The position numbers were made by a program, and so were the translations under genes. A stretch of DNA of 10,356 bases. It comes from Sphingobium sp. (lineage in GTDB: Bacteria > Pseudomonadota > Alphaproteobacteria > Sphingomonadales > Sphingomonadaceae). Below, one piece after another: positions 1 through 6,437 of this stretch (its first letter is position 1; every line of letters begins with the position of its first letter). Where the stretch lies: positions 1 through 10,356 of the forward strand of contig JASBTC010000072.1 of NCBI GenBank assembly GCA_030148625.1, in the 5' to 3' direction. The notes under the pieces were generated by a model, which saw only the letters and a list, made by a program, of their open reading frames with translations, ran no database searches and was not told the origin of the DNA.

Positions 1-504
1 GGAGGCCAGGGCATCGCGCAGCGCATCCATGCCCCGCCGGCGCACCGCGACCGTCGCGACGACCGGCACGCCAAGTTCGCGCGACAGCGCCTGCGGGTCG
101 ATCGTCAGGCCGTCGCGCTCGGCCATGTCGATCATGTTGAGCGCGACCACCATCGGCAGGCCGAGTGCGCGGAGCTGGAGCGCGAAGCGCAGATGATTGT
201 CGAGATTGCCGGCATCGATCACGACGATCAGCGCGGCAGGCCTGCGTTCGCCGTCCTGCGTGCCCATCACCACGTCGCGCGTCACCGCTTCGTCGGGACT
301 GGACGGCGTGAGGCTGTACGTACCCGGCAGGTCGACCAGCTCTACCGGGCGCCCGTCGGACAAGGCCATGCGCCCGGATTTCCGCTCGACCGTGACGCCG
401 GGATAATTGCCGACCTTCTGGCGCGCGCCCGTCAGCGCGTTGAACAGGGCGGATTTGCCGGCATTGGGATTACCGACCAAGGCGACGAGCGGTGCGGGAT
501 TCAT
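1..504 (-). CDS. feoB: Ferrous iron transport protein B, N-terminal G domain (partial)
   Basis: This is the first 168 codons of FeoB, the inner-membrane Fe(II) transporter; the rest lies beyond the left edge. Translating the minus strand from the ATG at 504 gives a cytosolic GTPase domain with G1 GNPNAGKS at residues 11-18, the G2 threonine in NYPGVT (Thr38), G3 DLPG at 58-61 and G4 NMID at 123-126. These motifs and the NYPGVTVE context are typical of FeoB, not of other small GTPases. The usual G5 SAT appears as VAT near the end of the visible part. The start overlaps the feoA stop by four bases (ATGA), so the two are almost certainly co-transcribed and translationally coupled. The transmembrane part, with its Gate motifs, cannot be seen here. 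Confidence 0.96.
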   Translation of the reverse strand, partial: MNPAPLVALVGNPNAGKSALFNALTGARQKVGNYPGVTVERKSGRMALSDGRPVELVDLPGTYSLTPSSPDEAVTRDVVMGTQDGERRPAALIVVIDAGNLDNHLRFALQLRALGLPMVVALNMIDMAERDGLTIDPQALSRELGVPVVATVAVRRRGMDALRDALAS

Positions 505-743
505 GCCTGTCGCACCACCGAGATCGCCGCGGCATTGCTGCGGCGGATCGCAACCGTCATGCGCCCGACGCGACAGGCGATCGGGCCGCGCCCGAACAGG
601 CCGCTACGGTGCCATATCTCGACCATGACGCCCTCGCCGAAACCAAATTCCTGCAATCGTCGCGCTTCGGCGGCGGACAGGGCATTCCAGTCGATATCGG
701 CGATATGCGCGCGTTCGCGCAGGGGCAGTTGATCGAGGCGCAA
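501..743 (-). CDS. feoA: Ferrous iron transport protein A (FeoA)
   Basis: Small cytosolic SH3-like partner of FeoB in Fe(II) uptake. The 80-residue product starts with L-R-L-D-Q-L-P-L, a usual FeoA opening, and ends in the family's G-R-M-T-V-A-(I/L)-R-R strand near residues 60-68. The chosen start is a TTG at 743, preceded by GGACGG at a suitable distance. It gives the normal family length of about 75-85 residues. The same frame is open back to an ATG at 845 (114 aa), but that would add a non-family N-terminus and put the candidate promoter and palindrome at 770-801 inside the gene, so I prefer TTG. The stop overlaps the feoB start (ATGA). Confidence 0.88.
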   Translation of the reverse strand: MRLDQLPLRERAHIADIDWNALSAAEARRLQEFGFGEGVMVEIWHRSGLFGRGPIACRVGRMTVAIRRSNAAAISVVRQA

Positions 744-769
744 GATAATCCGTCCGCGAGAGTTCTGCG

Positions 770-782
770 ATTGATTATCAAT
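770..782. promoter_or_regulatory. Perfect 13-bp palindrome upstream of feoA, candidate iron-regulator operator
   Basis: The sequence ATTGATTATCAAT is a 6-1-6 perfect inverted repeat. It is AT-rich in a GC-rich setting, sits about 27 bases upstream of the feoA TTG start, and lies on the likely -10 element. It resembles the 7-1-7 Fur box core (GATAAT-type arms) but is not a strict match. That placement is what a repressor operator for an iron-uptake operon would look like. The identity of the regulator (Fur, or another alphaproteobacterial iron regulator) is inference. Confidence 0.5.
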
Positions 783-801
783 AACTCGAGGTAAATGCCA
801 G
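774..801 (-). promoter_or_regulatory. Candidate sigma-70-type promoter for feoAB
   Basis: On the minus strand, CTGGCA (801-796, 4 of 6 to TTGACA) is followed after 16 bases by GATAAT (779-774, 5 of 6 to TATAAT). The -10 hexamer is inside the 13-bp palindrome. Transcription would start roughly at 765-768, giving a leader of about 25 bases before the TTG start of feoA. This is a consensus match only. Confidence 0.45.
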
Positions 802-825
802 CCTGCTTGAAATCTGTTTGGGAAA

Positions 826-843
826 GCCGGTGCCGACGCCGGC
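826..843 (-). terminator. Weak hairpin downstream of the COQ9 gene
   Basis: The arms GCCGG and CCGGC (826-830 and 839-843) form a 5-bp GC stem 11 bases past the COQ9 stop. On the minus strand the hairpin is followed by TTTCCC and flanked upstream by TTTT. The T-run is short, so termination may be partial, leaving possible read-through into feoAB. Confidence 0.3.
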
Positions 844-854
844 AAAATGCCTGC

Positions 855-1517
855 TCAGACGGCGGGGTAGCGCAGCCTTCCGATGAAGCGCGACAGGCTG
901 GGCAGATGATCCCGCCGCGCCAGAAGCTGGCCCTTGGCGCGCTCGAAGCGCATGATCCCGTCGATGCGGCGATCAAGGAATCCGCGCGTCTCGGTGAGGT
1001 CGGCACTGTCGTCGTCGAGCATCACGAGCAATGTGCCGCCATAGACGCCGGACAGGATCGCGCGCTTGCTATAGTGATTGTAATCGGTCGCCGTATCGCC
1101 CGCCAGACGCCACATCGCGTCGGCCGCACGCCAGCCGAGTTGCATGCCGTGCCCGAGATTGGCCGGCATGGCGAGGATGGCGAGCGCGCGGCGCAATGCG
1201 TCACGGTGCGGCGCCACCGCCGCGATCCGCGCCATGACGAGTGCCGCGATCCGTTCACGAATCTTCATCGCCGCCAGTCTGTCGGCTGGAAGCGCCTCCG
1301 CCATCGCCAGGTCGACCACGCCGAACCAGGCATCGATCATGTCGACCGCGCCACCCGTGAAAGCGAGCGATGCTATGTCGCGATCAACGCCGACCTCTTC
1401 CGCCGCGCGTGCCAGCGCGTCCGGACCCCAGCCGTCGAATCCGGCATGCGCCGGCACCGCTGCGGCCAGCGCAATTCGGATCTCGTCGAGCGTCGGATCG
1501 GGGGGCAGCGCGGTCAT
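855..1517 (-). CDS. COQ9 family protein (ubiquinone biosynthesis)
   Basis: The 220-residue product matches the COQ9 family, a lipid-binding protein that in mitochondria supports the COQ7 hydroxylation step of ubiquinone synthesis. The decisive block is at about residues 140-163: G-D-T-A-T-D-Y-N-H-Y-S-K-R-A-I-L-x-G-V-Y, followed by T-L-L-V-M-L-D-D. It matches the family's D-T-S-T-D-x-N-x-Y-x-K-R-x-x-L-x-x-V-Y signature. The N-terminal half is helical and TetR-like, as expected for COQ9. A C-terminal amphipathic tail (about 195-215) could touch the membrane. Two in-frame ATGs lie at 1523 and 1517. AGGAG at 1524-1528 abuts the first and is 6 bases from the second, so I use 1517. No other ubiquinone gene is adjacent. 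Confidence 0.9.
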   Translation of the reverse strand: MTALPPDPTLDEIRIALAAAVPAHAGFDGWGPDALARAAEEVGVDRDIASLAFTGGAVDMIDAWFGVVDLAMAEALPADRLAAMKIRERIAALVMARIAAVAPHRDALRRALAILAMPANLGHGMQLGWRAADAMWRLAGDTATDYNHYSKRAILSGVYGGTLLVMLDDDSADLTETRGFLDRRIDGIMRFERAKGQLLARRDHLPSLSRFIGRLRYPAV

Positions 1518-1523
1518 CGTCAT

Positions 1524-1528
1524 CTCCT
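1524..1528 (-). promoter_or_regulatory. Shine-Dalgarno site deciding the COQ9 start
   Basis: AGGAG on the minus strand touches the ATG at 1523 with no spacer, but stands 6 bases before the ATG at 1517. The second ATG is therefore the probable start. Confidence 0.6.
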
Positions 1529-1570
1529 CACGCCCGCCTCATGCGCCCGACATGCAGGTGCCGCAAGACC

Positions 1571-1597
1571 GTGACACCGCGACTCGCGCATGATAAC
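1571..1597 (+). promoter_or_regulatory. Possible promoter of the PuuD-like gene
   Basis: GTGACA (1571-1576, 5 of 6 to TTGACA) and GATAAC (1592-1597, 4 of 6 to TATAAT) are separated by 15 bases, shorter than ideal. They lie in the 120-base divergent gap between COQ9 and the plus-strand gene, and would give a leader of about 35 bases. Confidence 0.25.
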
Positions 1598-1637
1598 CAT
1601 CTTCGCCTTACCGGACGAACAAGGGGGACGGTGTCAA

Positions 1638-2201
1638 ATGGCGAAATTCTTCGGAAATCTATATGCGGTGCTGGCCGTCGGCGTGGTGCTGATGCTTGCC
1701 GTCGTGTTCGGCGTGCAGGGCATTTACGACAACAACTTCTTCTGGCGTTTCCTGCACGTGATCTGCGGCATCATGTGGATCGGCCATCTCTATTATTTCA
1801 ACTTCACCCAGATTCCGACCATGCCCAAGGTGCCGGCCGAGCTGAAGCCGGGCGTGTCCAAATATATCGCGCCGGTCGCGCTGTTCTGGTTCCGCTGGGG
1901 TGCCGCGGCGACCGTGGCGACGGGCCTCGTCGTCGCGATCCAGGCGGGCTATGCACATGAAGCCTTCACGCTGCAGCAGCCGTTCCGCACGATCGGCATC
2001 GGCATGTGGCTGGCGCTGATCATGGCGTTCAACGTGTGGTTCGTGATCTGGCCGGCGCAGAAGAAGGCGCTTGGACTGGTCGAGGCGGATGACGCGACCA
2101 AGGCGGCGGCCGCGAGCCGTGCGATGATGTTCTCACGCACCAACACCTTGCTGTCGATCGCGATGCTCTACTGCATGATCTCGGCCGAATCCGGCTATTG
2201 A
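1638..2201 (+). CDS. PuuD-like (urate oxidase N-terminal domain) membrane protein, short form
   Basis: A 187-residue integral membrane protein resembling the membrane part of PuuD (Urate_ox_N family). Family-like blocks are R-F-L-H-V-I-C-G-I-M-W-I-G-H-L-Y-Y-F-N-F at about 37-56, F-W-F-R-W-G-A at 83-89, F-N-V-W-F-V-I-W-P-A-Q-K at 131-142 and S-R-T-N-T-L-L-S-I-A-M-L at 166-177. About five hydrophobic segments are visible (near 8-28, 36-56, 78-101, 118-138, 168-183). His40 and His50 are possible metal or haem ligands. Full-length PuuD is about twice this length and ends in a cytochrome c domain; no CxxCH is present here. The start at 1638 follows AAGGGGG (1621-1627) by 10 bases and is preferred over an open frame from 1590. 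Urate oxidation is not established for this short form, and no purine gene is nearby. Confidence 0.8.
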   Translation: MAKFFGNLYAVLAVGVVLMLAVVFGVQGIYDNNFFWRFLHVICGIMWIGHLYYFNFTQIPTMPKVPAELKPGVSKYIAPVALFWFRWGAAATVATGLVVAIQAGYAHEAFTLQQPFRTIGIGMWLALIMAFNVWFVIWPAQKKALGLVEADDATKAAAASRAMMFSRTNTLLSIAMLYCMISAESGY

Positions 2202-2208
2202 TGAAGAT

Positions 2209-2241
2209 GGTCAGGCGACCGGTCGATCCGGCCGCCTGACC
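2209..2241. terminator. Strong hairpin between convergent genes, overlapping the 3' end of the EamA gene
   Basis: GGTCAGGCG (2209-2217) pairs perfectly with CGCCTGACC (2233-2241). After one mismatch, CCGG (2219-2222) pairs with CCGG (2228-2231) around a 5-base loop. The hairpin lies in the 9-base gap between convergent stops and extends into the last ten or so codons of the EamA gene, including its stop. On the minus strand it is followed by a moderately T-rich stretch (ATCTTCATCAAT). On the plus strand no T-run follows. It probably ends exporter transcription and may also slow read-through from the left. Confidence 0.6.
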
Positions 2242-3125
2242 AGCACCAATGCGATGGCGACCGCGATGGCGCCGACGAAATCGAGCAACCCCAGGCGCTC
2301 GCCATAGATCAGCCAGCCGATGGTGGCGGCGATGATCGGCTGGACGAGCAGGACCAGCCCGACCACGATCGGCTGGAAATGGACCATGGCATAGGTGAGC
2401 AGTCCCTGGCCGATCACCTGGCTGATCAGCGCCAGCAGGATCAGCGGCGTCCAGTCGGTCGGCATGATCGTCTCGCCGAGCAGCGCCGCCATGCCGAGCA
2501 GCGGCAGGATGCCCGCCATCGTCGAGAGGATCAGCGCGCTCCACGAACCGAGCGTCCCGCGCACCCGTGTCATCGCGACGAGATAACCGGTGTAAAGCAA
2601 TCCCGCGAGCAGGCAGAGCAGATCGCCGACCAGATTGTCGGGCGACAATTCATAGGATCGCCCCATCAGCAGCGCCGCGCCGAATGCTGCAAGCAGCAGC
2701 GCAATGGCCTGGCTGCGATTGGGCCAGGCACGCGCGACGATGAAGCCGTAGATCGGAAAGAGCAGGATGCTCGCATTGCCGAACAAGGTCGCGTTCGCCA
2801 GCTTGGTCTGATGGATGCCGAGATGCCAGGCGCCCAGATCGAGTGCGAAGAAAAGGCCGGCGATCGCCAGCATCAGCCACAGTCCGGGGCCGAGCCGCCC
2901 GATGCGCTCACGCGAAAGACCCAGCATGATCAGCAGGAACGGCACCGCGAGCGTCACGCGCCAGAAGCCGGCAGCGACCGGGCCGACATCGGCGGCCCGC
3001 ACGAGCATGGGGCCAAAGGCGAGGCACAGATTGCTGCCGAGCAAAGCCGCGAAGGCGAAACGCGGCGGTGTCTTGCCTGCGCTTGGCGTCGCAACAGAAA
3101 AACTTGGAGGATCGGCCTGATGCAT
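2211..3125 (-). CDS. EamA/DMT-superfamily transporter
   Basis: A 304-residue polytopic membrane protein with the two tandem EamA halves of the drug/metabolite transporter superfamily, about ten hydrophobic helices. Half one spans roughly residues 25-153 and half two 165-297. Family features include the conserved proline-rich helix ends, a G-x-x-L-x-L-A-G-x-x-Y-x-x-Y-x-V pattern opening the second half (167-183), and the closing E-R-L-G-x-x-x-x-x-G-A motif near 276-286. The substrate cannot be told from sequence; members export amino acids, nucleosides or other metabolites. The ATG at 3125 is used because it leaves a short cytosolic N-terminus and the usual length. The frame stays open much further upstream, but that part overlaps the divergent reductase gene and has no transporter character. 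Its 3' end lies inside a terminator-like hairpin. Confidence 0.9.
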   Translation of the reverse strand: MHQADPPSFSVATPSAGKTPPRFAFAALLGSNLCLAFGPMLVRAADVGPVAAGFWRVTLAVPFLLIMLGLSRERIGRLGPGLWLMLAIAGLFFALDLGAWHLGIHQTKLANATLFGNASILLFPIYGFIVARAWPNRSQAIALLLAAFGAALLMGRSYELSPDNLVGDLLCLLAGLLYTGYLVAMTRVRGTLGSWSALILSTMAGILPLLGMAALLGETIMPTDWTPLILLALISQVIGQGLLTYAMVHFQPIVVGLVLLVQPIIAATIGWLIYGERLGLLDFVGAIAVAIALVLVRRPDRPVA

Positions 3126-3179
3126 GGCGCCCCATAACGCCCTATCTGCGTGCAGTCCCGTTTCAAAAAGGAACTGATT

Positions 3180-4256
3180 ATGCCAAGCCTGTTCGACCCC
3201 ATTCAGCTCGGTGCAATCGAAGCGCCCAACCGCATGCTGATGGCCCCGCTGACCCGGGGGCGGTCGAGCCGCGAGCATGTCCCCTCCGAAATGATGGCGG
3301 TCTATTATGCGCAGCGGGCGAGCGCGGGCCTTATCCTGACCGAAGCGACCGGAATCAGCCAGCAGGGGCTGGGCTTCCCCTATGCACCCGGCCTGTGGAG
3401 CGAAGCGCAGACCGAGGCGTGGAAGCCGGTGACCGGGGCGGTCCACGCGGCGGGCGGCCGGATCTTCACGCAGCTCTGGCATATGGGCCGCATTGTCCAT
3501 CCCAGTTTCAACAATGGTGCGTTGCCGGTCTCTTCTTCCGCGACGACGGCGCCTGGCCAGACCTACAGCTATGACGGCAAGCAGCCCTATGTGGAGGCGC
3601 GACCGCTGCGCATCGACGAAATTCCGGCGTTGCTCGACGACTATGTCCGCGCCACGCGCAATGCGAAGACGGCCGGCTTCGACGGGGTGCAGGTCCATGC
3701 CGCGAACGGCTATCTCATCGACCAGTTCCTGCGCGACGGCACGAATTTCCGTGACGACGATTATGGCGGCAGCCCTGAGAACCGAATTCGCCTGCTCCGC
3801 GAAGTCACGCAGGTGGTGGCGGACGAGATCGGTGCCGACCGCACCGCCGTGCGCCTGTCGCCCAACGGCAACTCGCAGGGCGTGATCGACAGCGATCCGG
3901 AAAGCGTGTTCGTGCCCGCCGCCGCCGCATTGTCCCGGATCGGCATCGCCTTTCTCGAACTGCGCGAGCCCGGGCCCGACGGCAGCTTCGGCCGCGCCGA
4001 TCAGCCCAAGCTGTCACCCGTGATCCGCCCGATCTTCAAGGGACCGCTGGTCGTCAATTCCGACTATCGCGCCGACGATGCGCAGGCGGTTCTCGACAGC
4101 GGCGTCGCCGACGCAGTGTCGTTCGGCCGGACCTTCCTGGCCAATCCCGACCTGCCGGCGCGTTTCGCCAAAGGCCTGCCGCTCAATCCCGATATCCAGG
4201 CGACATGGTATGGTCGCGGGCCGGAGGGCTATATCGACTATCCGGCAGCGTCCTGA
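3180..4256 (+). CDS. Old Yellow Enzyme family FMN-dependent alkene reductase (NemA-like)
   Basis: A 358-residue TIM-barrel flavoprotein predicted to reduce activated C=C bonds or nitro compounds with NAD(P)H through bound FMN. Visible signatures are M-A-P-L-T at 21-25 (the flavin-tuning Thr), Q-L-W-H-M-G-R at 98-104, and H-A-A-N-G-Y at 173-178, giving the His/Asn substrate pair and the catalytic Tyr178 as in yeast OYE1. Next comes D-G-T-N-F-R-D-D-D-Y-G-G-S-x-E-N-R at 186-202. The C-terminal phosphate-binding region includes G-V-A-D-A-V-S-F-G-R. The length equals that of the NemA/morphinone reductase class. AAGGA at 3168-3172 is 7 bases before the ATG at 3180, so this is preferred over the open frame from 3150. 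It is divergent from the EamA gene with a shared 54-base gap, so joint control is possible. The physiological substrate is unknown. Confidence 0.94.
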   Translation: MPSLFDPIQLGAIEAPNRMLMAPLTRGRSSREHVPSEMMAVYYAQRASAGLILTEATGISQQGLGFPYAPGLWSEAQTEAWKPVTGAVHAAGGRIFTQLWHMGRIVHPSFNNGALPVSSSATTAPGQTYSYDGKQPYVEARPLRIDEIPALLDDYVRATRNAKTAGFDGVQVHAANGYLIDQFLRDGTNFRDDDYGGSPENRIRLLREVTQVVADEIGADRTAVRLSPNGNSQGVIDSDPESVFVPAAAALSRIGIAFLELREPGPDGSFGRADQPKLSPVIRPIFKGPLVVNSDYRADDAQAVLDSGVADAVSFGRTFLANPDLPARFAKGLPLNPDIQATWYGRGPEGYIDYPAAS

Positions 4257-4263
4257 CCAAACC

Positions 4264-4947
4264 CTAGCGCAGCAAAGCGAGGAAATCGGCGGCGGCGAGG
4301 AAATCGGTGCGGCGGCCGGCAAGCGCCTCGGCGGCGAGCGCATCCTCGCCCCATCGCTCGGCCTGCCAGCGCTCGTCGACGATGACCGCCGTCCAGACCG
4401 TCTCGGGCGCGATCGCATCTTCCGCCACGGCCAGTGCGGCGACGAGCGATCCGGAGATGCTGACGAGCGGCGACAGGGCCGCCAGCGTGAAAGGATCGCG
4501 CGCCGCGGTGACGGCCGTCAGCCGATCGAGCGTCGCCTGCGGCTGGGGAACATGGACGATCCCGGCGGTCACACTGAAGGTGACGTCGTAGCGCCGTGCG
4601 GCCCAGTCGAGCAGCGGATCCCATGCCTCGGCCTGGCGGCGGACCAGCGTATCGGGGTTTTCGGCGCGGTAGCAGAGCAGGTCGCTCTCGCCATAGACCG
4701 ACAGGCCGCGCGCAAAGCTTTCCGGATCGGGGCCGACCCGGTCGATCGCGGCATTGGCGAGGCCGGTGAAGCGCATCGCGCGCGGATCGATCTGCTCGCC
4801 CTGCGCCGTCCATTCCGCCGCGATCGCATTTGCCAGATTTTCGGTCGGTGCCAGCAACGGCGCGCGTCCGGGCGTGCGCACCGGTCGCCCGTCGAGTGCG
4901 ATCCCGCGCTCGGGCGTGACCGTCACCATCTTGTAGAATCGCCTCAT
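4264..4947 (-). CDS. ATP12 family F1-ATPase assembly chaperone
   Basis: A 227-residue protein of the ATP12 family, which in mitochondria chaperones the F1 alpha subunit during ATP synthase assembly; alphaproteobacteria carry homologues. Supporting blocks are R-R-F-Y-K at 2-6, L-D-G-R-P-V-R-T-P at 18-26 (family opening motif), A-A-E-W at 43-46, the central P-x-x-R-F-T-x-L-x-N-x-A-I-D block at about 55-69, and the C-terminal V-D-E-R-W-Q-A-E-R-W-G-E-D at 190-202 with the conserved acidic/Gln/Trp-Gly residues. The start overlaps the stop of the upstream membrane protein gene (ATGA at 4944-4947). It has only a GAGGG directly against the ATG, so initiation probably depends on translational coupling. 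It is the last gene of the minus-strand cluster and ends 7 bases from the convergent reductase gene. Confidence 0.92.
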   Translation of the reverse strand: MRRFYKMVTVTPERGIALDGRPVRTPGRAPLLAPTENLANAIAAEWTAQGEQIDPRAMRFTGLANAAIDRVGPDPESFARGLSVYGESDLLCYRAENPDTLVRRQAEAWDPLLDWAARRYDVTFSVTAGIVHVPQPQATLDRLTAVTAARDPFTLAALSPLVSISGSLVAALAVAEDAIAPETVWTAVIVDERWQAERWGEDALAAEALAGRRTDFLAAADFLALLR

Positions 4948-5168
4948 CCCTCGCGCGGGCTCCGCCAGCGACGCGCGAGCAGGCGCGGGACGATCAGGAA
5001 ATCGGCAAGCCCGATCAGGACCAGCGCATAGCCGGCGACGGGCGGGATCGCGGTGATCCGACCGGCCACGACCATCAGGCCGATGACCAGCATCGCCACC
5101 CCGCCCAGCCGCATCGCCGCGATGACGAAGAAACGGTTGCGCGCAAGCGTATCGGGATCGGTCGTCAT
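4944..5168 (-). CDS. Small two-helix membrane protein of unknown function
   Basis: A 74-residue protein I do not recognise beyond a general likeness to small uncharacterised sphingomonad membrane proteins. It has two hydrophobic segments at about residues 13-36 and 45-62, joined by a short G-R-I-T-A-I-P-P-V turn. The N-terminus is short and mixed-charge. The C-terminus is strongly basic (R-L-L-A-R-R-W-R-S-P-R at about 62-72), so by the positive-inside rule both ends should be cytosolic. Its ATG overlaps the phosphatase stop (ATGA, 5165-5168), and its own stop overlaps the atp12 ATG (ATGA, 4944-4947). This double coupling is the best evidence that it is a real gene. Context hints at membrane or ATP synthase biology, but no function can be assigned. 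Confidence 0.8.
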   Translation of the reverse strand: MTTDPDTLARNRFFVIAAMRLGGVAMLVIGLMVVAGRITAIPPVAGYALVLIGLADFLIVPRLLARRWRSPREG

Positions 5169-5824
5169 ACCAGTTCCTCCAACAGCAGCGGAATGTCCGC
5201 GGTCAGCGCGGCGATGCGATGCGCACCCGCCTGGGTCAGTTCCTCGGGCGGATGATAGCCCCAGGCGACACCGACGGCATGTGCGTCGGCGGCGCGCGCC
5301 ATCGCCATGTCGAAACTGGTATCGCCGATGACGACGGTGGTCGCGGGCGAGGCGCCGGCCTCCGCGATCGCTGCGGCCGCCATTGCCGGATGCGGCTTTG
5401 ACGGATGGCGATCGGCGGTCTGCAAGGTCACGAAATGCCGGGTCAGCCCATGATGCTCCAGGCAAAGCGCAAGCCCGCGATCCGACTTTCCGGTGGCGAC
5501 GCCTAGCAGCCAGCCCGCCTCGTCGAGCGCCGCGATCGTCTCGGCAATCCCTTCGAACAACGGCTCTTCCACTTCGCCAAGCCCACGCAGGCGATGAAAG
5601 GCCGATTTGTAATTCGCGACGAGCAGATGGTGCAGATCGGGCTCGGCATCGGGCAGCAGCACCTGCATCGCCTCGACCAGGCTCAGCCCGACGATCCGCC
5701 GGGTGGCGGCACGGTCGGGCGGATCCAGCCGGGCGCTGGTGAAACAATCCTCCATCGCGCGGCAGATGTTGATCTGGCTGTCGACGAGCGTGCCGTCGCA
5801 ATCGAAAAGGGCGAGACGGTTCAT
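5165..5824 (-). CDS. HAD-IA family hydrolase, phosphoglycolate phosphatase-like
   Basis: A 219-residue haloacid dehalogenase-superfamily phosphatase. Motif I is F-D-C-D-G-T-L-V-D-S at 7-16, with Asp8 the nucleophile and Asp10 the acid/base. Motif II is A-T-G-K-S, near residue 110. Motif III is the Lys of P-S-K-P-H-P, and motif IV is the G-D-T-S-F-D block. A helical cap between motifs I and II (about 20-85) marks subfamily IA, as in phosphoglycolate phosphatases and beta-phosphoglucomutases. The substrate is unproven. It follows the PaiB-like gene after 10 bases and overlaps the next gene by four. HAD phosphatases between an RluC-type synthase and atp12 are a recurring arrangement in alphaproteobacteria, as I recall it. 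Confidence 0.92.
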   Translation of the reverse strand: MNRLALFDCDGTLVDSQINICRAMEDCFTSARLDPPDRAATRRIVGLSLVEAMQVLLPDAEPDLHHLLVANYKSAFHRLRGLGEVEEPLFEGIAETIAALDEAGWLLGVATGKSDRGLALCLEHHGLTRHFVTLQTADRHPSKPHPAMAAAAIAEAGASPATTVVIGDTSFDMAMARAADAHAVGVAWGYHPPEELTQAGAHRIAALTADIPLLLEELV

Positions 5825-5834
5825 ATCAGTCCAT

Positions 5835-6437
5835 TCACAGCGGCAGATACCGCATCAGATGCGCCATGGCGCGCTTGCCGCCGGCATCGAGCGCGTCGGC
5901 CGCGGCGAGCCGCGCTGCCTCCGGCTTGTTCTGGCCGAGCTTCTTCGTGCCGCGCCAGGCGACGATCTCCAGCGTGTAGCCGCTGATCGCGCTCAGCATC
6001 TTGTCGACCGTGCCCGGAGTCATCTTCTCGCGCGTCCAGACGGGCTTGGGCGCCAGCCGCGTTTCATGTGCGGCGGACAGGCGGTCGATCTGATCGAGCA
6101 GCGCGGCACGATCCATCCTGGTGACGCGCCCTTCGAGCTCGACCGCCAGATAATTCCAGGTCGGCACCTGATCCTCGAGTCCGTACCAGTCCGGGCTGAT
6201 ATAGGCGTCGGGGCCGTGCACCGAGAACAGGGCGGTCGCGCCGTCGAGGTGCCGGGCGATGCCGTTGCCGCGCGCGATGTGAAAGCCGATCCGATCGTCA
6301 TCGACGAATATCGCAGGCACATGCGCAGCGCGCGGTCCGTCGGCTGTGGCCGCGAAGAGCGTGCCGAAGCCGATTTCGGCAATGAAGCCCCGCATCGCAT
6401 CACGATCTTCCCAGCGGAATTTCGGATCGGGATGCAT
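5835..6437 (-). CDS. PaiB-like FMN-binding split-barrel protein (putative negative transcriptional regulator)
   Basis: A 200-residue protein of the FMN_bind_2/PaiB family. Signatures are the opening M-H-P-x-x-x-F at residues 1-7, F-x-V-H-G-P-x-A-Y-I-S-P-x-W-Y at 71-85, Q-V-P-T-W-N-Y-x-A-V-E-x-x-G at 90-103, and K-L-G-Q-N-K-P at 166-172 (usually KLSQN(R/K)P). Members carry the name negative transcriptional regulator from Bacillus PaiB, but the fold is a flavin reductase-like split barrel and no helix-turn-helix is visible. A flavin- or haem-binding enzyme is equally possible. The ATG overlaps the rluC stop by one base (TGATG at 6435-6439), with GGGGGAG upstream, so it is co-translated with its neighbours. 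Confidence 0.9.
   Translation of the reverse strand: MHPDPKFRWEDRDAMRGFIAEIGFGTLFAATADGPRAAHVPAIFVDDDRIGFHIARGNGIARHLDGATALFSVHGPDAYISPDWYGLEDQVPTWNYLAVELEGRVTRMDRAALLDQIDRLSAAHETRLAPKPVWTREKMTPGTVDKMLSAISGYTLEIVAWRGTKKLGQNKPEAARLAAADALDAGGKRAMAHLMRYLPL

Noticed and set aside
744..845. Longer FeoA starting at the ATG at 845
   Set aside because: It would add about 34 residues with no FeoA similarity and place the promoter-like palindrome inside the coding region. The TTG at 743 fits family length and has a ribosome site.
3126..3698. N-terminal extension of the EamA frame to an ATG at 3698
   Set aside because: This part overlaps the reductase gene on the opposite strand and shows no membrane helices. 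The ATG at 3125 gives the normal family length.
4078..5031. Plus-strand open frame running from within the reductase gene across atp12
   Set aside because: It starts out of frame inside the reductase and lies antisense to atp12. Its composition is arginine-rich with no recognisable domain.
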